Part shown: in pieces, positions 34,487-48,900 of the stretch
Layout: each line of letters begins with the position of its first letter
Numbering within the stretch: the stretch's first letter is position 1
Source of the DNA: Oscillospiraceae bacterium
GTDB lineage: Bacteria > Bacillota > Clostridia > Oscillospirales > Ruminococcaceae
DNA: 64,000 bases
Direction of reading: 5' to 3'
Assembly (NCBI GenBank): GCA_017472735.1
Contig: JAFUOD010000018.1
Span: 35,604 to 99,603, forward strand
Made by a program: the position numbers and the translations under genes
Notes under the pieces: generated by a model
What the model was told of the DNA's origin: nothing
Databases searched by the model: none
What the model saw: the letters and a program-made list of their open reading frames with translations, nothing else

Positions 34487-36153
34487 TGGACGCAAGTAAA
34501 TATCGAGTGGGGTATTTCCCCGTAGATAAAAAATATAACAAATGGGTAGAAAAGGATCACGTTGAAAAGCCGCCCATATGGTGCTCGGTTGACATGCGCG
34601 ACGGCAACCAAAGCCTTGTGATCCCCATGAGCCTTGAGGAAAAGTTAGAATACTATAAGGTTTTATTAGACGTTGGATTCAAAGAGATCGAGGTCGGATT
34701 TCCTGCCGCAAGCGAGACGGAATATGAATTCCTCAGAACCCTCATTGATAACAATATGATACCCGATGATGTAACGGTACAGGTGCTTACCCAGTGCCGA
34801 GAGCATATTATTCGCAAAACCTTTGATGCCTGCAAGGGCGCACCAAGCGCTATTATTCATTTTTACAATTCTGTAAGCGTTGCACAGCGTGAGCAGGTGT
34901 TTAAGAAATCTAAAGAGGAAATAAAGCAGATTGCCGTTGACGGAGCAAAGCTTGTAAAGAAATTGGCGAGTGAATACGAGGGCAACTTCCGCTTTGAATA
35001 TTCTCCCGAATCCTTTACGGGAACCGAACCCGAATATGCCTTAGAGGTTTGCAATGCGGTGCTTGACGTGTTAGAGCCGAGCGAATATAACAATGTAATT
35101 ATTAATTTGCCCGTAACGGTAGAGATGAGTTTACCTCACGTTTACGCTTCGCAGGTGGAATTTATGAGCGAAAATCTTAAATACCGCGAATTTGTAACAC
35201 TTTCTCTTCACCCTCATAACGACAGAGGCACAGGCGTTGCCGATACCGAGCTGGCGCTTTTGGCAGGTGCCGACCGTGTCGAGGGCACACTTTTCGGCAA
35301 CGGTGAGAGAACGGGAAACGTAGACATTATCACTCTTGCCATGAATATGTATTCCCACGGTGTTGACCCCAAGCTTGATTTTTCCAACATGAACCATCTT
35401 GTTGAGGAATACGAAAAATGCACCCGTATGCACGTTTATGAGCGCGCACCTTATGCCGGCGCACTTGTTTTTGCAGCCTTCTCCGGAAGCCATCAGGATG
35501 CGATTGCAAAGGGAATGAAATACAGAGCTAAGAATAAGCTCCACGAGTGGACTGTTCCGTATATTCCGATCGACCCGAAAGATATAGGCAGAACTTACGA
35601 TGCCGATGTTATCCGAGTTAATTCGCAGTCGGGCAAGGGAGGGATCGGTTATCTTCTTGAGCAGACATATGGATATAATCTGCCTGCAAAAATGAGAGAG
35701 CATTTCAGCTATCTGTGCAAAAACGTTTCCGACCATGAGCACAAGGAGCTTAAGCCCGACGAGGTGCTGACTATTTTTGCCGAGCATTATTTGAATATAC
35801 CCGGCGAGATTGCCGTGACCGATTTTGACTTTGCCCGAGAAAACGAAAAGGTAAAGGTAAATGTCACTTTTATGAGAAAAGGTGAGGAAACCGAAATCGA
35901 GGCAGAGGGCAACGGATTCCTGAGTGCTGTTAATAATGCGCTTCACGAATTTACAGGCGAGGAATACAATTTGCAGGTTTACACCCAGCACAGTATGCAG
36001 GGCGACGGTTCCCGAAGCGTTGCCGCCTCTTATATAGGCCTTGAACGAATAGACGGCAAAATGTATTGGGGCGCCGGCACCGATACCGATGTTATGAAAG
36101 CAAATATCATTGCGCTGCTCAGCGCTTTCAATAATTTGATGAAGGGAGAATGA
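34483..36153 (+). CDS. leuA: 2-isopropylmalate synthase
   Basis: A 556-residue synthase condensing acetyl-CoA with 2-oxoisovalerate. [17 protein letters not shown] carries the divalent metal Asp; [37 protein letters not shown] and [15 protein letters not shown] are the barrel signatures. The C-terminal LeuA dimerisation/regulatory domain (about 430-556, [20 protein letters not shown]) is intact, so feedback by leucine is possible. It starts inside the ridA stop (ATGATG). Confidence 0.93.
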   Translation: MMDASKYRVGYFPVDKKYNKWVEKDHVEKPPIWCSVDMRDGNQSLVIPMSLEEKLEYYKVLLDVGFKEIEVGFPAASETEYEFLRTLIDNNMIPDDVTVQVLTQCREHIIRKTFDACKGAPSAIIHFYNSVSVAQREQVFKKSKEEIKQIAVDGAKLVKKLASEYEGNFRFEYSPESFTGTEPEYALEVCNAVLDVLEPSEYNNVIINLPVTVEMSLPHVYASQVEFMSENLKYREFVTLSLHPHNDRGTGVADTELALLAGADRVEGTLFGNGERTGNVDIITLAMNMYSHGVDPKLDFSNMNHLVEEYEKCTRMHVYERAPYAGALVFAAFSGSHQDAIAKGMKYRAKNKLHEWTVPYIPIDPKDIGRTYDADVIRVNSQSGKGGIGYLLEQTYGYNLPAKMREHFSYLCKNVSDHEHKELKPDEVLTIFAEHYLNIPGEIAVTDFDFARENEKVKVNVTFMRKGEETEIEAEGNGFLSAVNNALHEFTGEEYNLQVYTQHSMQGDGSRSVAASYIGLERIDGKMYWGAGTDTDVMKANIIALLSAFNNLMKGE

Positions 36154-36157
36154 GAAA

Positions 36158-37417
36158 ATGGGAATGACCATGACGCAAAAAATTCTTGCCGCACACGCAG
36201 GACTTGACAGTGTGGCGGCAGGACAACTTATCTCGGCTAAACTTGATATTGTTCTGGGCAACGATATTACCACACCCGTTGCAGTAAACGAATTTAAAAA
36301 AGCGGGCTTTGATAAGGTTTTTGATAAAGACAGAGTGGCGATCGTGCTTGACCATTTTGTACCGAATAAAGATATTAAAGCGGCGGAGCAATCTAAAACC
36401 TGCCGCGAGTTTGCTTGCTCACACTGTGTCAGCCATTTTTACGATGTAGGCAAAATGGGCATTGAGCACGCGCTTTTACCCGAACAGGGGGTCGTAACCG
36501 CAGGCGACTGCATCATCGGTGCAGACAGTCACACCTGTACCTATGGCGCACTTGGTGCTTTCTCAACCGGTGTCGGTTCAACCGACATGGCGGCAGGAAT
36601 GGCAACGGGAATGGCTTGGTTTAAGGTACCCAGCGCAATAAAATTTAATTTAACAGGCAAATTGCCCTCTAACTGCAGCGGTAAAGACGTAATTCTTACG
36701 ATCATCGGCATGATCGGCGTTGACGGTGCGCTTTACAAAAGCATGGAGTTTGTAGGCGACGGTGTATCCGATCTTTCGATGGATGACCGCCTTTGTATCT
36801 GCAACATGGCAATCGAAGCCGGAGCTAAAAATGGCATTTTCCCTGTTGATGAAAAGACAAAAGAATATATGTTGGGCAGATGCGAGCGTGAGCCTGTTGT
36901 TTATGAGGCTGATGCCGACGCCGAATATGAAAAAGTTATTGATATTGACCTGTCGAAAATCGTACCGACTGTTGCGTGCCCCCATCTTCCCGAAAACACT
37001 CGCCCTGCAAGCGAGCTTCACAATATCAAGGTAGACCAGGTAGTGATAGGAAGCTGCACAAACGGCAGAATGGAGGACATGGAAGCGGCGTATCAAATTC
37101 TGAACGGCAAAAAGGTTGCCGACGGTGTTCGCTGTATCATCATTCCCGGCACAATGCAGATTTTGCGTGAATGTGTTGAGCGAGGCTGGTATACCGCATT
37201 TATCGATGCAGGCGCTGTTGTTTCAACTCCAACCTGCGGGCCTTGCCTCGGCGGATATATGGGAATTCTGGCGGCCGGAGAAAGGTGTCTTGCCACCACA
37301 AACCGCAACTTTGTCGGACGTATGGGACACGTTGACAGCGAGGTTTATCTTGCTTCGCCTCACACAGCGGCAGCAACAGCACTCGCAGGCTACATCACCG
37401 AGTATAAGGAGGCGTAA
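36158..37417 (+). CDS. leuC: 3-isopropylmalate dehydratase large subunit
   Basis: A 419-residue aconitase-family protein. The Fe-S cysteines lie in [15 protein letters not shown] (about residue 299) and [36 protein letters not shown] is the family signature. The length of about 420 marks the short, archaeal/clostridial LeuC form. Works with the small subunit immediately downstream. AAGGGAG precedes the ATG. Confidence 0.93.
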   Translation: MGMTMTQKILAAHAGLDSVAAGQLISAKLDIVLGNDITTPVAVNEFKKAGFDKVFDKDRVAIVLDHFVPNKDIKAAEQSKTCREFACSHCVSHFYDVGKMGIEHALLPEQGVVTAGDCIIGADSHTCTYGALGAFSTGVGSTDMAAGMATGMAWFKVPSAIKFNLTGKLPSNCSGKDVILTIIGMIGVDGALYKSMEFVGDGVSDLSMDDRLCICNMAIEAGAKNGIFPVDEKTKEYMLGRCEREPVVYEADADAEYEKVIDIDLSKIVPTVACPHLPENTRPASELHNIKVDQVVIGSCTNGRMEDMEAAYQILNGKKVADGVRCIIIPGTMQILRECVERGWYTAFIDAGAVVSTPTCGPCLGGYMGILAAGERCLATTNRNFVGRMGHVDSEVYLASPHTAAATALAGYITEYKEA

Positions 37418-37420
37418 GCG

Positions 37421-37918
37421 ATGAATACACAAGGTAAGGTTTTTAAATATCCCGATAATGTGGATACCGACGTTATTATTCCTGCACGTTATCTTAACAC
37501 TCCCGATGCAAAAGAATTAGCGCTTCACTGCATGGAGGATATTGACACCGAGTTTGTAAAAAAAGTACAAAAAGGCGATGTTATGGTTGCAGGCTGGAAT
37601 TTCGGCTGCGGTTCATCCCGCGAGCACGCGCCTCTTGTAATTAAAACCTGCGGCACAGGCTGTGTTATTGCAAAAAGCTTTGCAAGAATCTTCTATCGCA
37701 ACGCTATTAATATCGGTCTACCGATTTTGGAGTGTGAAGAAGCGGCTGATGAAATAAACTCGGATGATGAAGTGAGTGTTGACTTTGATACAGGTGTTAT
37801 CACCGATATTACCACCGGTAAGACCTATAAAGCACAGCCTTTTCCGCCATTTATTCAAAATATCATTAAAAGCGGCGGACTGCTGAAATCTTTGAAAGAA
37901 GGCGAAAACAATGGTTAA
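37421..37918 (+). CDS. leuD: 3-isopropylmalate dehydratase small subunit
   Basis: A 165-residue swivel domain: [19 protein letters not shown] and [20 protein letters not shown] are the LeuD marks, followed by [16 protein letters not shown]. The short length matches the short LeuC. Its end overlaps leuB by 8 bases. Confidence 0.93.
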   Translation: MNTQGKVFKYPDNVDTDVIIPARYLNTPDAKELALHCMEDIDTEFVKKVQKGDVMVAGWNFGCGSSREHAPLVIKTCGTGCVIAKSFARIFYRNAINIGLPILECEEAADEINSDDEVSVDFDTGVITDITTGKTYKAQPFPPFIQNIIKSGGLLKSLKEGENNG

Positions 37919-38978
37919 AAACATAGCGGTTATACGAGGTGACGGCATCGGCCCCGAAATCGTGAACGAAGCGATAAAAGTGCTTGATAAGGTAGCCGAG
38001 CTTTACGGACACACCTTTAACTATACCGATGTGGATATGGGCGGCTGCGCCATTGATAAATGGGGCGACCCCTTGCCCGAAGCGGAGCTTAAAAAATGCA
38101 CCGAGTCTGACAGCGTGCTATTGGGCGCTGTGGGCGGAGACAAATGGAACGATGTTCCGGGCAATATGCGCCCCGAAAAGGGACTTTTACGACTTCGTGC
38201 AGGCATGGGTGTTTATTCTAACAACCGTCCCGCAAAAATTTGGCCTCAGCTTGCCGAGGCTTCACCCTTGAAAAGATCTATTGTTGATAAGGGCATCGAC
38301 TTTATAATTGTTCGAGAGCTTATCGGGGGCATTTATTTCGGCGAACACAAAACCGAGGGCGACACAGCAACCGATGTTTTGACTTACAACGAAGCAGAGA
38401 TCGAACGTATCGGCAGAATTGGTTTTGAGACCGCACAGAAAAGAGGCAAAAGGCTTTGCTCGGTTGAAAAGAGCAATGTTTTAGATTCAAGCCGCCTTTG
38501 GAAAAAGGTGATGCACAAGCTTGCCGAAGAATATCCCGATGTGGAGCTTTCGGATATGCTTGTTGACAACTGTGCTATGCAGATCGTTAAAAATCCCGCG
38601 CAGTTTGATGTTGTTGTAACCGAGAATATGTTCGGCGATATTCTTTCAGACGAAGCTTCAATGATCACCGGCTCAATCGGCATGATACCGTCCTCGAGCC
38701 TTGGTGCTACCGCCTGCGGGCTTTATGAACCTATTCACGGCTCGGCACCCGATATTGCAGGTAAAGATATCGCAAACCCTATCGGCACTATTCTTTCCGC
38801 TGCCATGATGCTTCGCTTCAGCTTTGATATGCCGCAAGAGGCAGATGCAATTGAAAATGCCGTTTGGGCATATCTTGACGCAGGCTACCGCACCGCAGAT
38901 ATTATGAGCGATGGCAAAACATTGGTCGGCTGCAGCGAGTGCGGCAGGCTTATTGCACAGAAACTTAAAAAGGAGTGA
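37911..38978 (+). CDS. leuB: 3-isopropylmalate dehydrogenase
   Basis: A 355-residue NAD-dependent decarboxylating dehydrogenase: [55 protein letters not shown] and [16 protein letters not shown]. Gives 4-methyl-2-oxopentanoate for transamination. It begins within the leuD end, so translation is coupled. Confidence 0.94.
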   Translation: MVKNIAVIRGDGIGPEIVNEAIKVLDKVAELYGHTFNYTDVDMGGCAIDKWGDPLPEAELKKCTESDSVLLGAVGGDKWNDVPGNMRPEKGLLRLRAGMGVYSNNRPAKIWPQLAEASPLKRSIVDKGIDFIIVRELIGGIYFGEHKTEGDTATDVLTYNEAEIERIGRIGFETAQKRGKRLCSVEKSNVLDSSRLWKKVMHKLAEEYPDVELSDMLVDNCAMQIVKNPAQFDVVVTENMFGDILSDEASMITGSIGMIPSSSLGATACGLYEPIHGSAPDIAGKDIANPIGTILSAAMMLRFSFDMPQEADAIENAVWAYLDAGYRTADIMSDGKTLVGCSECGRLIAQKLKKE

Positions 38979-38982
38979 TAAA

Positions 38983-40652
38983 ATGCTTCTTACAGGCGCA
39001 GATATATTAGTTAAAACCCTTATAGAACAAGGCTGTGATACCGTATTCGGCTATCCGGGAGGACAAATTTTAAACGTTTATGACAGCCTTTATATGCATC
39101 AGAACGAAATAAATCACATTTTAACGGCGCACGAGCAGGGTGCCGCGCACGCCGCCGACGGTTATGCAAGAACCACCGGCAAGGTCGGTGTTGTAATCTC
39201 CACCTCGGGCCCCGGTGCTACTAACCTTGTAACAGGCATTGCAACCGCTTATCTCGATTCGATACCCTTGGTTGCAATTTGCGGAAACGTACCCACCACG
39301 CAAATCGGCTCGGACAGTTTTCAAGAGATAGACATCACCGGTGTTACCTTACCCATTACCAAGCACAATTACTTTGTCGGCTCGGTTGAGAATTTGGCAG
39401 ATACCATTCGCGAGGCGTTCCGCCTTGCAAAATCGGGCAGGCCCGGACCTGTGCTTATCGACGTACCAAAGGATGTGCAGATAGCAAAATGCGAGTATTT
39501 GGAAAGCGAACCCGTAAAAGCAGATGAACCGAAAGCTTCTAAGGATGTGCGTGTTAAAGAGGCAGCCGAACTGATAAACAAAGCGGAGCGTCCATTTATT
39601 TACTTTGGCGGAGGTCTGATCACTGCTCAAGCACAAAATGAAATGCTTTCTCTTGCCGAGAAGATCGACGCACCTATCGGCTGTTCGTTAATGGGACTTT
39701 CGGGAATTCCCACAGATCATCCCCGTTTCCTTGGAATGCAGGGAATGCATGGGCATTACGCTTCGTCTATGGCAATGCACAATGCCGATTTGATAGTATC
39801 TTTGGGTGTTCGCTTTAATGACCGTGTTACGGGCAACCGTGCAAAATTTGCAACAGGTGCTAAAATCATTCATGTTGATGTTGACGGCTCGGAGCTTTCA
39901 AAGACTGTAAACGCGGCGGTAGGGTTAAGAGGAGATATTAAGCAAACCTTACTTGCGCTCTTGCCTCTTGTGAACGAAAGATGCAATTCGGATTGGCAGC
40001 AGAAAATTGCCGAGCTTCGCAGGGAAGAGGAAGGATATCTTGATAACCGTGAGGGCTTGACCCCGAGAAGCGCTATTCTTACCCTTAATAAGTACCTTGG
40101 CGAAAACACTGCTGTTGCTACCGATGTAGGTCAGCACCAAATGTGGTCGGCGCAAAACCTTTGCTTTAAAACACCGCGCAGATTTGTTTCAAGCGGAGGA
40201 CTTGGCACGATGGGCTTTGGCTTGGGTGCCGCCATCGGTGCGGCTTTTGGTACAAAAGAGAGAAGCGTTCTTGTAACGGGCGACGGCAGCTTTGGAATGT
40301 GTCTGAACGAGCTTGCAACAGCCGTTTCATACAATGTACCCGTTGTAATTTTGGTTATGAACAACGGCGTTTTGGGAATGGTTCGTCAATGGCAGACTTT
40401 GTTTTATAACAAGCACTATTCAAACACCGTGCTTAACCGCAAGACGGATTTTGTAGCTCTTGCAAAAGCCTTTGGCGCAGATGGTAAGAAGGCAAATACC
40501 TTATCAGAACTAAACGAGGCATTAGCCGAAGGTTTTCAGGCAAACGGACCTTTTGTTATTGATTGCGGCATTGAAAAGGACGAATTTGTCTTGCCTATGC
40601 TGCCCCCCGGAGGAAGCATGGACGATATTATTGTAAGATTGGAGGCGGAAGA

Positions 40653-40656
<4 letters not shown>
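38983..40656 (+). CDS. ilvB: Acetolactate synthase large subunit
   Basis: A 557-residue TPP enzyme: GYPGGQILNVYDSLY, AHEQGAAHAADGYARTTG (catalytic Glu region), VSSGGLGTMGFGLGAAIG, and the TPP motif VTGDGSFGMCLNELATA...NNGVLGMVRQWQ. The AAGGAG box at 38970-38975 fixes the ATG at 38983; the longer in-frame extension overlaps leuB. Its stop overlaps ilvN (ATGA). Confidence 0.94.
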
Positions 40657-42198
<1,542 letters not shown>

Positions 42199-42212
42199 AC
42201 GGAGGCGATATC

Positions 42213-43871
42213 ATGATTAAAGATACCATCGTTGACGGCATACAAAATGCGCCTCACCGCAGTCTGTATCATGCGCTTGGTTTAACCAAAGAAGAACAGT
42301 CCCGACCGCTTATCGGTATTGTTTCCTCTCATAATGAAATCGTGCCGGGACACATGAACCTTGACAAGATCGTAGAAGCTGTCAAGATCGGTGTAGCTAT
42401 GGCAGGCGGAACGCCCATAGTATTTCCTGCCATAGCCGTTTGTGACGGTATAGCTATGGGACACGAGGGAATGAAATATTCCCTCGTCACCCGTGATCTG
42501 ATCTCCGATTCCACAGAGGCGATGGTTAAAGCCCACGGCTTTGACGGACTTGTTATGGTGCCAAACTGCGATAAAAATGTACCGGGTCTTTTGATGGCGG
42601 CAGCAAGGCTGAACATTCCCACCATTTTTGTTTCGGGCGGTCCTATGCTGGCAGGCCGCGTAAACGGTAAAAAGACATCCCTTTCCAGTATGTTTGAAGC
42701 CGTTGGTGCCTATAACGCGGGCAAGATCGACGAAAAGCAGCTTTGCGTATGTGAGGAAAACACCTGTCCCACCTGCGGCTCCTGCTCGGGTATGTATACT
42801 GCGAACTCTATGAACTGTCTGACCGAGGTCCTTGGTATGGGACTGAAAGGAAACGGCACGATTCCTGCCGTTTATTCTGCCCGCATTGAGCTTGCCAAGC
42901 ACGCAGGCATGCAGGTGATGGAGCTTGTGAGAAAGAATATCCGCCCGCTTGATATAATGACAGCTTCGGCTATCCGTAACGCTCTGACAGCCGACATGGC
43001 TCTTGGCTGTTCCACCAACAGTATGCTTCATTTGCCGGCTATTGCCCACGAATGCGGCGTAGAGTTCTCTTTGGATATGGCTAATGATATCAGCGCAAAA
43101 ACGCCTAACCTCTGCCATTTGGCACCTGCAGGCCCTACCTATATGGAGGATCTGAACGAGGCAGGCGGAGTGTATGCCGTGCTTTCTGAAATTAACAAAT
43201 TAGGCTTGCTCGATACAACCGTAATGACTTGTACGGGTAAAACATTAGGAGAAAATCTTGAGGGCGCTGTCAACCGTGACCCGTCCGTTATCCGTGTCGT
43301 AGATAATCCTTACAGTACGACCGGCGGCATTGCAGTGCTCAAAGGCAATCTTGCCACAGAAGGCTGTGTAGTCAAGCGCAGCGCCGTATCTGATGAAATG
43401 CTTGTCCACGAAGGCCCTGCCAGAGTTTTCGATTGCGAAGAGGATGCACAAGCTGCTATCAATTCAGGTAAGATCGTGGCAGGCGATGTTGTTGTCATTC
43501 GTTATGAAGGACCTAAGGGCGGCCCCGGTATGCGCGAAATGCTCAATCCAACCTCTGCAATTATGGGCATGGGACTTGGCAACAGCGTTGCGCTTATCAC
43601 CGACGGAAGATTCAGCGGTGCGACGAGAGGTGCTTGCGTAGGTCATATTACACCCGAAGCTGCATCGGGAGGGCTTATAGGCGTCGTAGAGGAAGGCGAT
43701 ATTATCAGCATCAATATCCCCGAAAACAAGATCGAATTAAAGGTTGATGAGGCGGTTCTTGCCGAGCGCATGAAAAACTTTGTGCCAAAGCAAAAGGAGC
43801 TGTCGGGGTATTTGAAACGCTATGCGGCGCTTGTTTCCGGCGGCGCATCGGGGGCGATTTTGAATATATGA
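42213..43871 (+). CDS. ilvD: Dihydroxy-acid dehydratase
   Basis: A 552-residue Fe-S dehydratase: [55 protein letters not shown] and [20 protein letters not shown]. It makes 2-oxoisovalerate and 3-methyl-2-oxopentanoate. The last biosynthetic gene of the operon; it overlaps the DUF815 gene by 4 bases (ATGA). Confidence 0.94.
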   Translation: MIKDTIVDGIQNAPHRSLYHALGLTKEEQSRPLIGIVSSHNEIVPGHMNLDKIVEAVKIGVAMAGGTPIVFPAIAVCDGIAMGHEGMKYSLVTRDLISDSTEAMVKAHGFDGLVMVPNCDKNVPGLLMAAARLNIPTIFVSGGPMLAGRVNGKKTSLSSMFEAVGAYNAGKIDEKQLCVCEENTCPTCGSCSGMYTANSMNCLTEVLGMGLKGNGTIPAVYSARIELAKHAGMQVMELVRKNIRPLDIMTASAIRNALTADMALGCSTNSMLHLPAIAHECGVEFSLDMANDISAKTPNLCHLAPAGPTYMEDLNEAGGVYAVLSEINKLGLLDTTVMTCTGKTLGENLEGAVNRDPSVIRVVDNPYSTTGGIAVLKGNLATEGCVVKRSAVSDEMLVHEGPARVFDCEEDAQAAINSGKIVAGDVVVIRYEGPKGGPGMREMLNPTSAIMGMGLGNSVALITDGRFSGATRGACVGHITPEAASGGLIGVVEEGDIISINIPENKIELKVDEAVLAERMKNFVPKQKELSGYLKRYAALVSGGASGAILNI

Positions 43872-45031
43872 AGGAATTAAAATCAAGACTCGATACGCTT
43901 TGCATCTTTCGAGAATTGCTGACCGATCCCGTTATAGTTAAACTTTCTGCTTTTTTGGAAACCCCCACAGGCTCGGCGTATGCCGAGTTTGCGGCAGCTC
44001 TTTATAATGCAAACGGCGGAAACCTAAGCCTATATATAAAAGAGCTTTGCGAAAACAGCGAGAACGTTTATGTGCGTACTGTTGGCGAAGGTAAAAATAC
44101 GCCTGATTATATGTATTTCGCTTTATGCGAGGAGCTAAAGGTTATGCAAGCTATCTCTGACCTTACACCGCAGAAGCTGAAAACAGAAATTGATTATAAC
44201 GGTTTTCTGCCCGGCTTTGCTAACAGCCAAACAAACCTCTTGCAGAATTATCTTTACAGAGCAGAAAATATCGGTAAATACGGCTACGGTATCTATGCGA
44301 AAAACCCCATGTTTTATGTGGATGAAAGCGGTGCTATTGTTCCTGTTGCACATCCCGATCAAACACAGCTTTGCGATCTGGTGGATTATGAACGCGAGAG
44401 AAATATCATTGTAGAAAACACTAAGGCGTTGCTTGACGGAAAGCCTGCCGCAAACATCCTGCTTACGGGTGATGCAGGCACGGGCAAATCGTCAACAGTA
44501 AAAGCGGTTGCCAATGCTCTGTTCAAAGAGGGGCTTCGCATTATAGAAGTGCGCAAGGATCAGCTTCGAGCCATTCCTATGCTTTTGAATGAGCTGAGCC
44601 GAAACCCTCTGAAATTCGTGCTGTTTATTGACGACCTTTCTTTCCTTAAGGACGATGACAATTTCAATGCCCTCAAGGCAGTTCTTGAAGGCTCGGTTTC
44701 CGCCAAGTCAAAGAATATTGTTATATATGCTACGAGCAATCGCAGACACATTATTAAAGAGAAGTTTTCAGACCGTGAGGGCGATGATATCCACCGCAAC
44801 GATACGGTGCAGGAGCTTGTTTCCTTGTCCGAACGGTTTGGTATTCATATCTCTTTCTCTAAGCCAAACAAAGAAACCTTTTTGCGCATTGTGCGTCATT
44901 TGGCAGAAACGGAAAATGTAGATGTGCCGACAGCCGAACTTGAAGCGGGAGCCGAGCGCCTTGCTTTGGAACGCGGAGGTCGATCTGCTCGACTTGCCCG
45001 TCAGTATATCGACAGCCTTCTTGCAAAGTAG
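43868..45031 (+). CDS. DUF815-type AAA ATPase
   Basis: A 387-residue ATPase. Walker A is [18 protein letters not shown] (about residue 200), Walker [14 protein letters not shown], then [12 protein letters not shown] and a sensor-2-like end ([16 protein letters not shown]). The N-terminal 190 residues are a helical DUF815 region. Its role is unknown. It is translationally coupled to ilvD, which ties its expression to the T-box; a link to branched-chain synthesis is not established. Confidence 0.85.
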   Translation: MKELKSRLDTLCIFRELLTDPVIVKLSAFLETPTGSAYAEFAAALYNANGGNLSLYIKELCENSENVYVRTVGEGKNTPDYMYFALCEELKVMQAISDLTPQKLKTEIDYNGFLPGFANSQTNLLQNYLYRAENIGKYGYGIYAKNPMFYVDESGAIVPVAHPDQTQLCDLVDYERERNIIVENTKALLDGKPAANILLTGDAGTGKSSTVKAVANALFKEGLRIIEVRKDQLRAIPMLLNELSRNPLKFVLFIDDLSFLKDDDNFNALKAVLEGSVSAKSKNIVIYATSNRRHIIKEKFSDREGDDIHRNDTVQELVSLSERFGIHISFSKPNKETFLRIVRHLAETENVDVPTAELEAGAERLALERGGRSARLARQYIDSLLAK

Positions 45032-45039
45032 GGGGATGT

Positions 45040-45468
45040 ATGTATTTTGACGATATTAAACTGAATACGGAAATAGAAATAGCACCCGCTGTTATTGAAA
45101 AACAAAGAATGCTTGATTTCGCACGGCTTTATGACAATATTCCGCTTCATACCGACGAGGAATATGCCAAGACAACACCGTTTGGTAAACTTATTGCTCC
45201 CGGCGTTATGTCCTTTATGTCGGTATGGGCGAAATATCTTGAGGTTGATATTTTCGGCGAAGAACTGCTTGCAGGCAAGTCTACAAAAATAGAATGGCAC
45301 AAGCCCGTCTTTGCTGATGACGTTTTAACAGGCAAGGCGGTCGTAACGAAGCTCGTCGAGCGTAATGCCAAAAACGGCTTGGTGGAAATTACGATCTACG
45401 CCTATAATCAAGAGGGCGATTTGGTTCTTACCGACGTGACTGAGGCTATTGTTAAAAGACGGCGGTGA
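45040..45468 (+). CDS. MaoC-like hotdog hydratase/dehydratase domain protein
   Basis: A 142-residue MaoC-fold protein with the hydratase-2-like motif ARLYDNIPLHTDEEYAKTTPFG and IAPGVMSFMSVWAKY. Family members hydrate enoyl-thioesters or bind acyl-CoA. It follows the ATPase by 8 bases and ends the operon. The substrate is unknown. Confidence 0.82.
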   Translation: MYFDDIKLNTEIEIAPAVIEKQRMLDFARLYDNIPLHTDEEYAKTTPFGKLIAPGVMSFMSVWAKYLEVDIFGEELLAGKSTKIEWHKPVFADDVLTGKAVVTKLVERNAKNGLVEITIYAYNQEGDLVLTDVTEAIVKRRR

Positions 45469-45483
45469 ATTATTGCATAATAC

Positions 45484-45524
45484 GAAAAGGGTTTTGCATT
45501 TTTTGAGCGCAAAACCCTTTTTGA
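45484..45524 (+). terminator. Terminator of the ilv-leu operon
   Basis: AAAAGGGTTTTGC pairs with GCAAAACCCTTTT, then TT; a strong 13-bp stem. Confidence 0.9.
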
Positions 45525-45626
45525 ATAGGTGGATTCAAATTTTTGTAATAAAAATCGAAAAACGAAGGAAATGAAAAGTCACCGTTATATCATCATTTTT
45601 ACCTACGAACGAAACAGCGATGAACG

Positions 45627-45717
45627 GGCGCCACGGCTCGGCACTTTGCCTCGTTTCACTCGGCACACGTCTCGCCACGGCGCCCAAACCAAATAAATTC
45701 AAAAGAGCTACCCCACA
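45627..45717. repeat. Right 91-bp direct repeat flanking the branched-chain operon
   Basis: Same orientation as 31998-32088 with four base differences. It is followed by a terminator-like hairpin (AAAAGAGCTA/TAGCTCTTTT, 45701-45733) that has no gene immediately before it, as expected for a copied piece. Confidence 0.92.
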
Positions 45718-45745
45718 TCGGGATAGCTCTTTTAAATATGGAAAT

Positions 45746-45843
45746 GGGTAACATAGGGGGAACCCGTTCGGGGTGCCCCATATGGTTTACTTAAAATACT
45801 TCACCGCCGCCTCAAACATCTTAATGTCGTAGTTGCCGGGAAC
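45746..45843 (-). pseudogene. Duplicated purL 3' end
   Basis: 98 bases matching 45956-46053 with three differences: the last about 21 purL codons, the stop, and 3' flanking sequence. The copy breaks off after CCGGGAAC. Between the two copies are IR stems (ATAAAATCCG/CGGATTTTAT, 45858-45888; GGACGAAAAT/ATTTTCGTCC, 45904-45926), of unclear origin. Confidence 0.88.
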
Positions 45844-45996
45844 GGTTTCATGAATTCATAAAATCCGGGGCTTTGCCTCGGATTTTATACCTTAATCGGC
45901 GCAGGACGAAAATAACATTTTCGTCCGTGAATGCGAATGAAGCCGATGCAGGAGGGGGTAACATAGGGGGAACCCGCTCGGGGTGCCCCATATGAT

Positions 45997-48900
45997 TTAC
46001 TTAAAATACTTCACTGCCGCCTCAAACATCTTAATGTCGTAGTTGCCGGGAACATTCTTGTAAAGTCCGGCACCGATACGCTCGGAGTGACCCATCTTGC
46101 CGAATACTCTGCCGTCGGGCGAAGTGATACCCTCGATAGCAAACATAGAATCATTCGGGTTAAAGTGAACGTCCGAAGTTGCGTTACCCGAAAGGTCAAC
46201 ATACTGTGTAGCGATCTGACCGTTAGCGGCAAGCTGTTTGATCAGCTCCTCGCTTGCGATGAATCTACCCTCACCGTGAGAGATCGGCACGCTGTAAATG
46301 TCGCCGACGTTTGTTAAGCTCAGCCAAGGAGACTTATTCGAAGCAATTCTTGTTCTTACAATTCTTGACTGGTGGCGAGCAATGGTGTTAAAGGTCAAGG
46401 TCGGGCAGTTTTCATCGGTGTCAATAATCTTGCCGTAAGGCACAAGACCAAGCTTGATAAGTGCCTGGAAGCCGTTGCAGATACCGCACATTAAGCCGTC
46501 GCGCTTTTCTAAAAGGTCGGTTACGCCCTCTTTAATAGCGGCGTTTCTAAAGAATGCCGTGATGAACTTACCCGAACCGTCGGGTTCGTCACCGCCCGAG
46601 AAGCCGCCGGGAATGAATATCATCTGTGCGTCTTTAAGCGAGGTTGCAAACTTATCAACACTTCTTGTAATACCCTCGGCATTAAGGTTGTTAATAACAA
46701 TGATCTCGGGCTCGGCGCCTGCATCTCTAACAGCCTTTGCCGAATCAAATTCGCAGTTTGTGCCGGGGAATGCAGGGATAAGCACCTTGGGTTTAGCTAC
46801 CTTAATTGCAGGTGCGGGATAGCTTTCAGACTTATATTCAAAGTTGCACATAGGAGTCTTTCTGTCGGGAATGTTGCAGCTGTAAACGCTTTCAAGCTTA
46901 TCCTCATAAACGCCCAAAAGTTCGTTAAGGCAAACGCTTTCGTTGCCCAAGCTAAGCTTGCCGTCACCGGTAACTTCACCAATTACCCAAGCGTCGGGGA
47001 TATCTTCGGTAACTTCCAAAAGGAATGTGCCGTAGTTATAATAGAATACATCCTTAACGGTTATATCCTGAGCATACTTAAAGCCTAAGCCGTTACCAAA
47101 GCACATTTTCATAACAGCCTCGCCAATGCCGCCCATACCGGGGGTGTAGCAGGATACTGCCTTGCCGCTTCTCATAAGGCTTGTTACCTTGTTAAAGAGG
47201 TTAATAAGCGATTCGGTCACAGGCAAGTCGTTTTCGTCATATTCGGGTCTTAACAAAACTACCTTGTTGCCGGGCTTCTTAAATTCGTTAGTTACAATGT
47301 CCTGTGTCTTTTCGGTGGTTACCGCAAACGAAACAAGGGTAGGAGGAACGTCTAAATCTTCAAATGTTCCGCTCATCGAGTCCTTGCCGCCGATAGAACC
47401 GATGCCAAGCTCTTTTTGTGCCTTAAATGCACCCAAAAGTGCTGCCAAAGGCTTGCCCCAACGCTTGCCGTCCTTGCCGGGGTGCTCAAAATATTCCTGG
47501 AATGTAAGATAAACATCCTCGAACTTAGCGCCTGTTGCAATAAGCTTGCAAACTGATTCTACAACAGCATAGTAAGCACCGTGATAAGGCGACTGTTCTG
47601 CGATAAAGGGATTGTAACCCCAAGACATCAACGAGCAGCAGTCGGTGTGCTTCTTTTCAACCGATATCTTTTGCACCATTGCCTGAATGGGAGTAAGCTG
47701 GTTTTTGCCGCCGAAAGGCATTAAAACCGTGCCCGCACCGATAGTTGAGTCAAATCTTTCAGACAAGCCGCGCTTAGAGCAAATGTTAAGGTCGCCGGCC
47801 ATCTTCTTATAGTTTTCAACAAAGCCGCCTTCAATAACTTCATCCTTAACAGCAGGCTTTGCGGGAGTGATCGTAATGTGCTTGTCGGCACCGTTCGAGT
47901 TTAAGAACTCGCGCGAAAGGTCAACTATCTTCTTGCCGTTCCACATCATAACAAGTCTGGGTTCAGCCTGAACCTTTGCAACAGGGCAAGCCTGCAGGTT
48001 TTCTTCCTTAGCAAGAGCTAAGAATTTATCAACATTTTCGGGCTCGATAACAACAGCCATTCTTTCCTGAGATTCGGAAATTGCAAGCTCTGTGCCGTCA
48101 AGACCCTCGTACTTTTTGGGTACAGCGTTAAGGTCTATCTCCAAACCGTCGGCAAGCTCACCTATAGCTACCGAAACGCCGCCTGCGCCGAAGTCGTTGC
48201 AGCGCTTGATCATCTTTGTAGCTTCGGGATTTCTGAACAGGCGCTGAAGCTTTCTTTCTTCGGGTGCGTTACCCTTCTGAACTTCAGCTCCGCAGGTTTC
48301 AAGCGAGGTAAGGGTGTGAGACTTGGACGAGCCTGTTGCACCGCCGCAGCCGTCACGGCCGGTAGAGCCGCCCAAAAGGATAACGATATCACCGGGGTCG
48401 GGACATTCGCGTCTTACGTTTTCAGCAGGGGCAGCAGCAATTACGGCACCTATCTCCATTCTCTTTGCAGCATAGCCGTCGTGGTAAATCTCATCAACAA
48501 TGCCTGTTGCAAGACCGATCTGGTTGCCGTAAGAGGAATAACCGGCAGCAGCAGTGGTAACAATGGTTCTTTGAGGGAGCTTGCCCTTGATGGTTTCGCT
48601 AACGGGCTTTAAGGGGTCAGCCGCACCTGTTACACGCATAGCGCCGTAAACATATGCTCTGCCCGAAAGAGGGTCGCGGATAGCGCCGCCGATGCAGGTT
48701 GCCGCACCGCCGAAGGGCTCGATTTCTGTGGGGTGGTTGTGAGTCTCGTTTTTGAATAAAAGGAGCCAAGGCTCGGTAACACCGTCAACCTCAACGTCTA
48801 TTTTAACTGTGCAAGCGTTTATCTCTTCAGATTCGTCAAGCTTGGGCAATTTACCCTCTTTTTTAAGATACTTAACAGCAACGGTTGCAAGGTCCATTAA

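Noticed and set aside
35131-36273. 380-codon minus-strand frame opposite leuA
   Set aside because: It is antisense to a clear leuA with conserved motifs, has no recognisable domain and arises from codon bias in this genome.
45746-45996. Transposon or insertion sequence beside purL
   Set aside because: The repeated sequence is purL itself; no transposase frame or terminal inverted repeats with target duplication are present.
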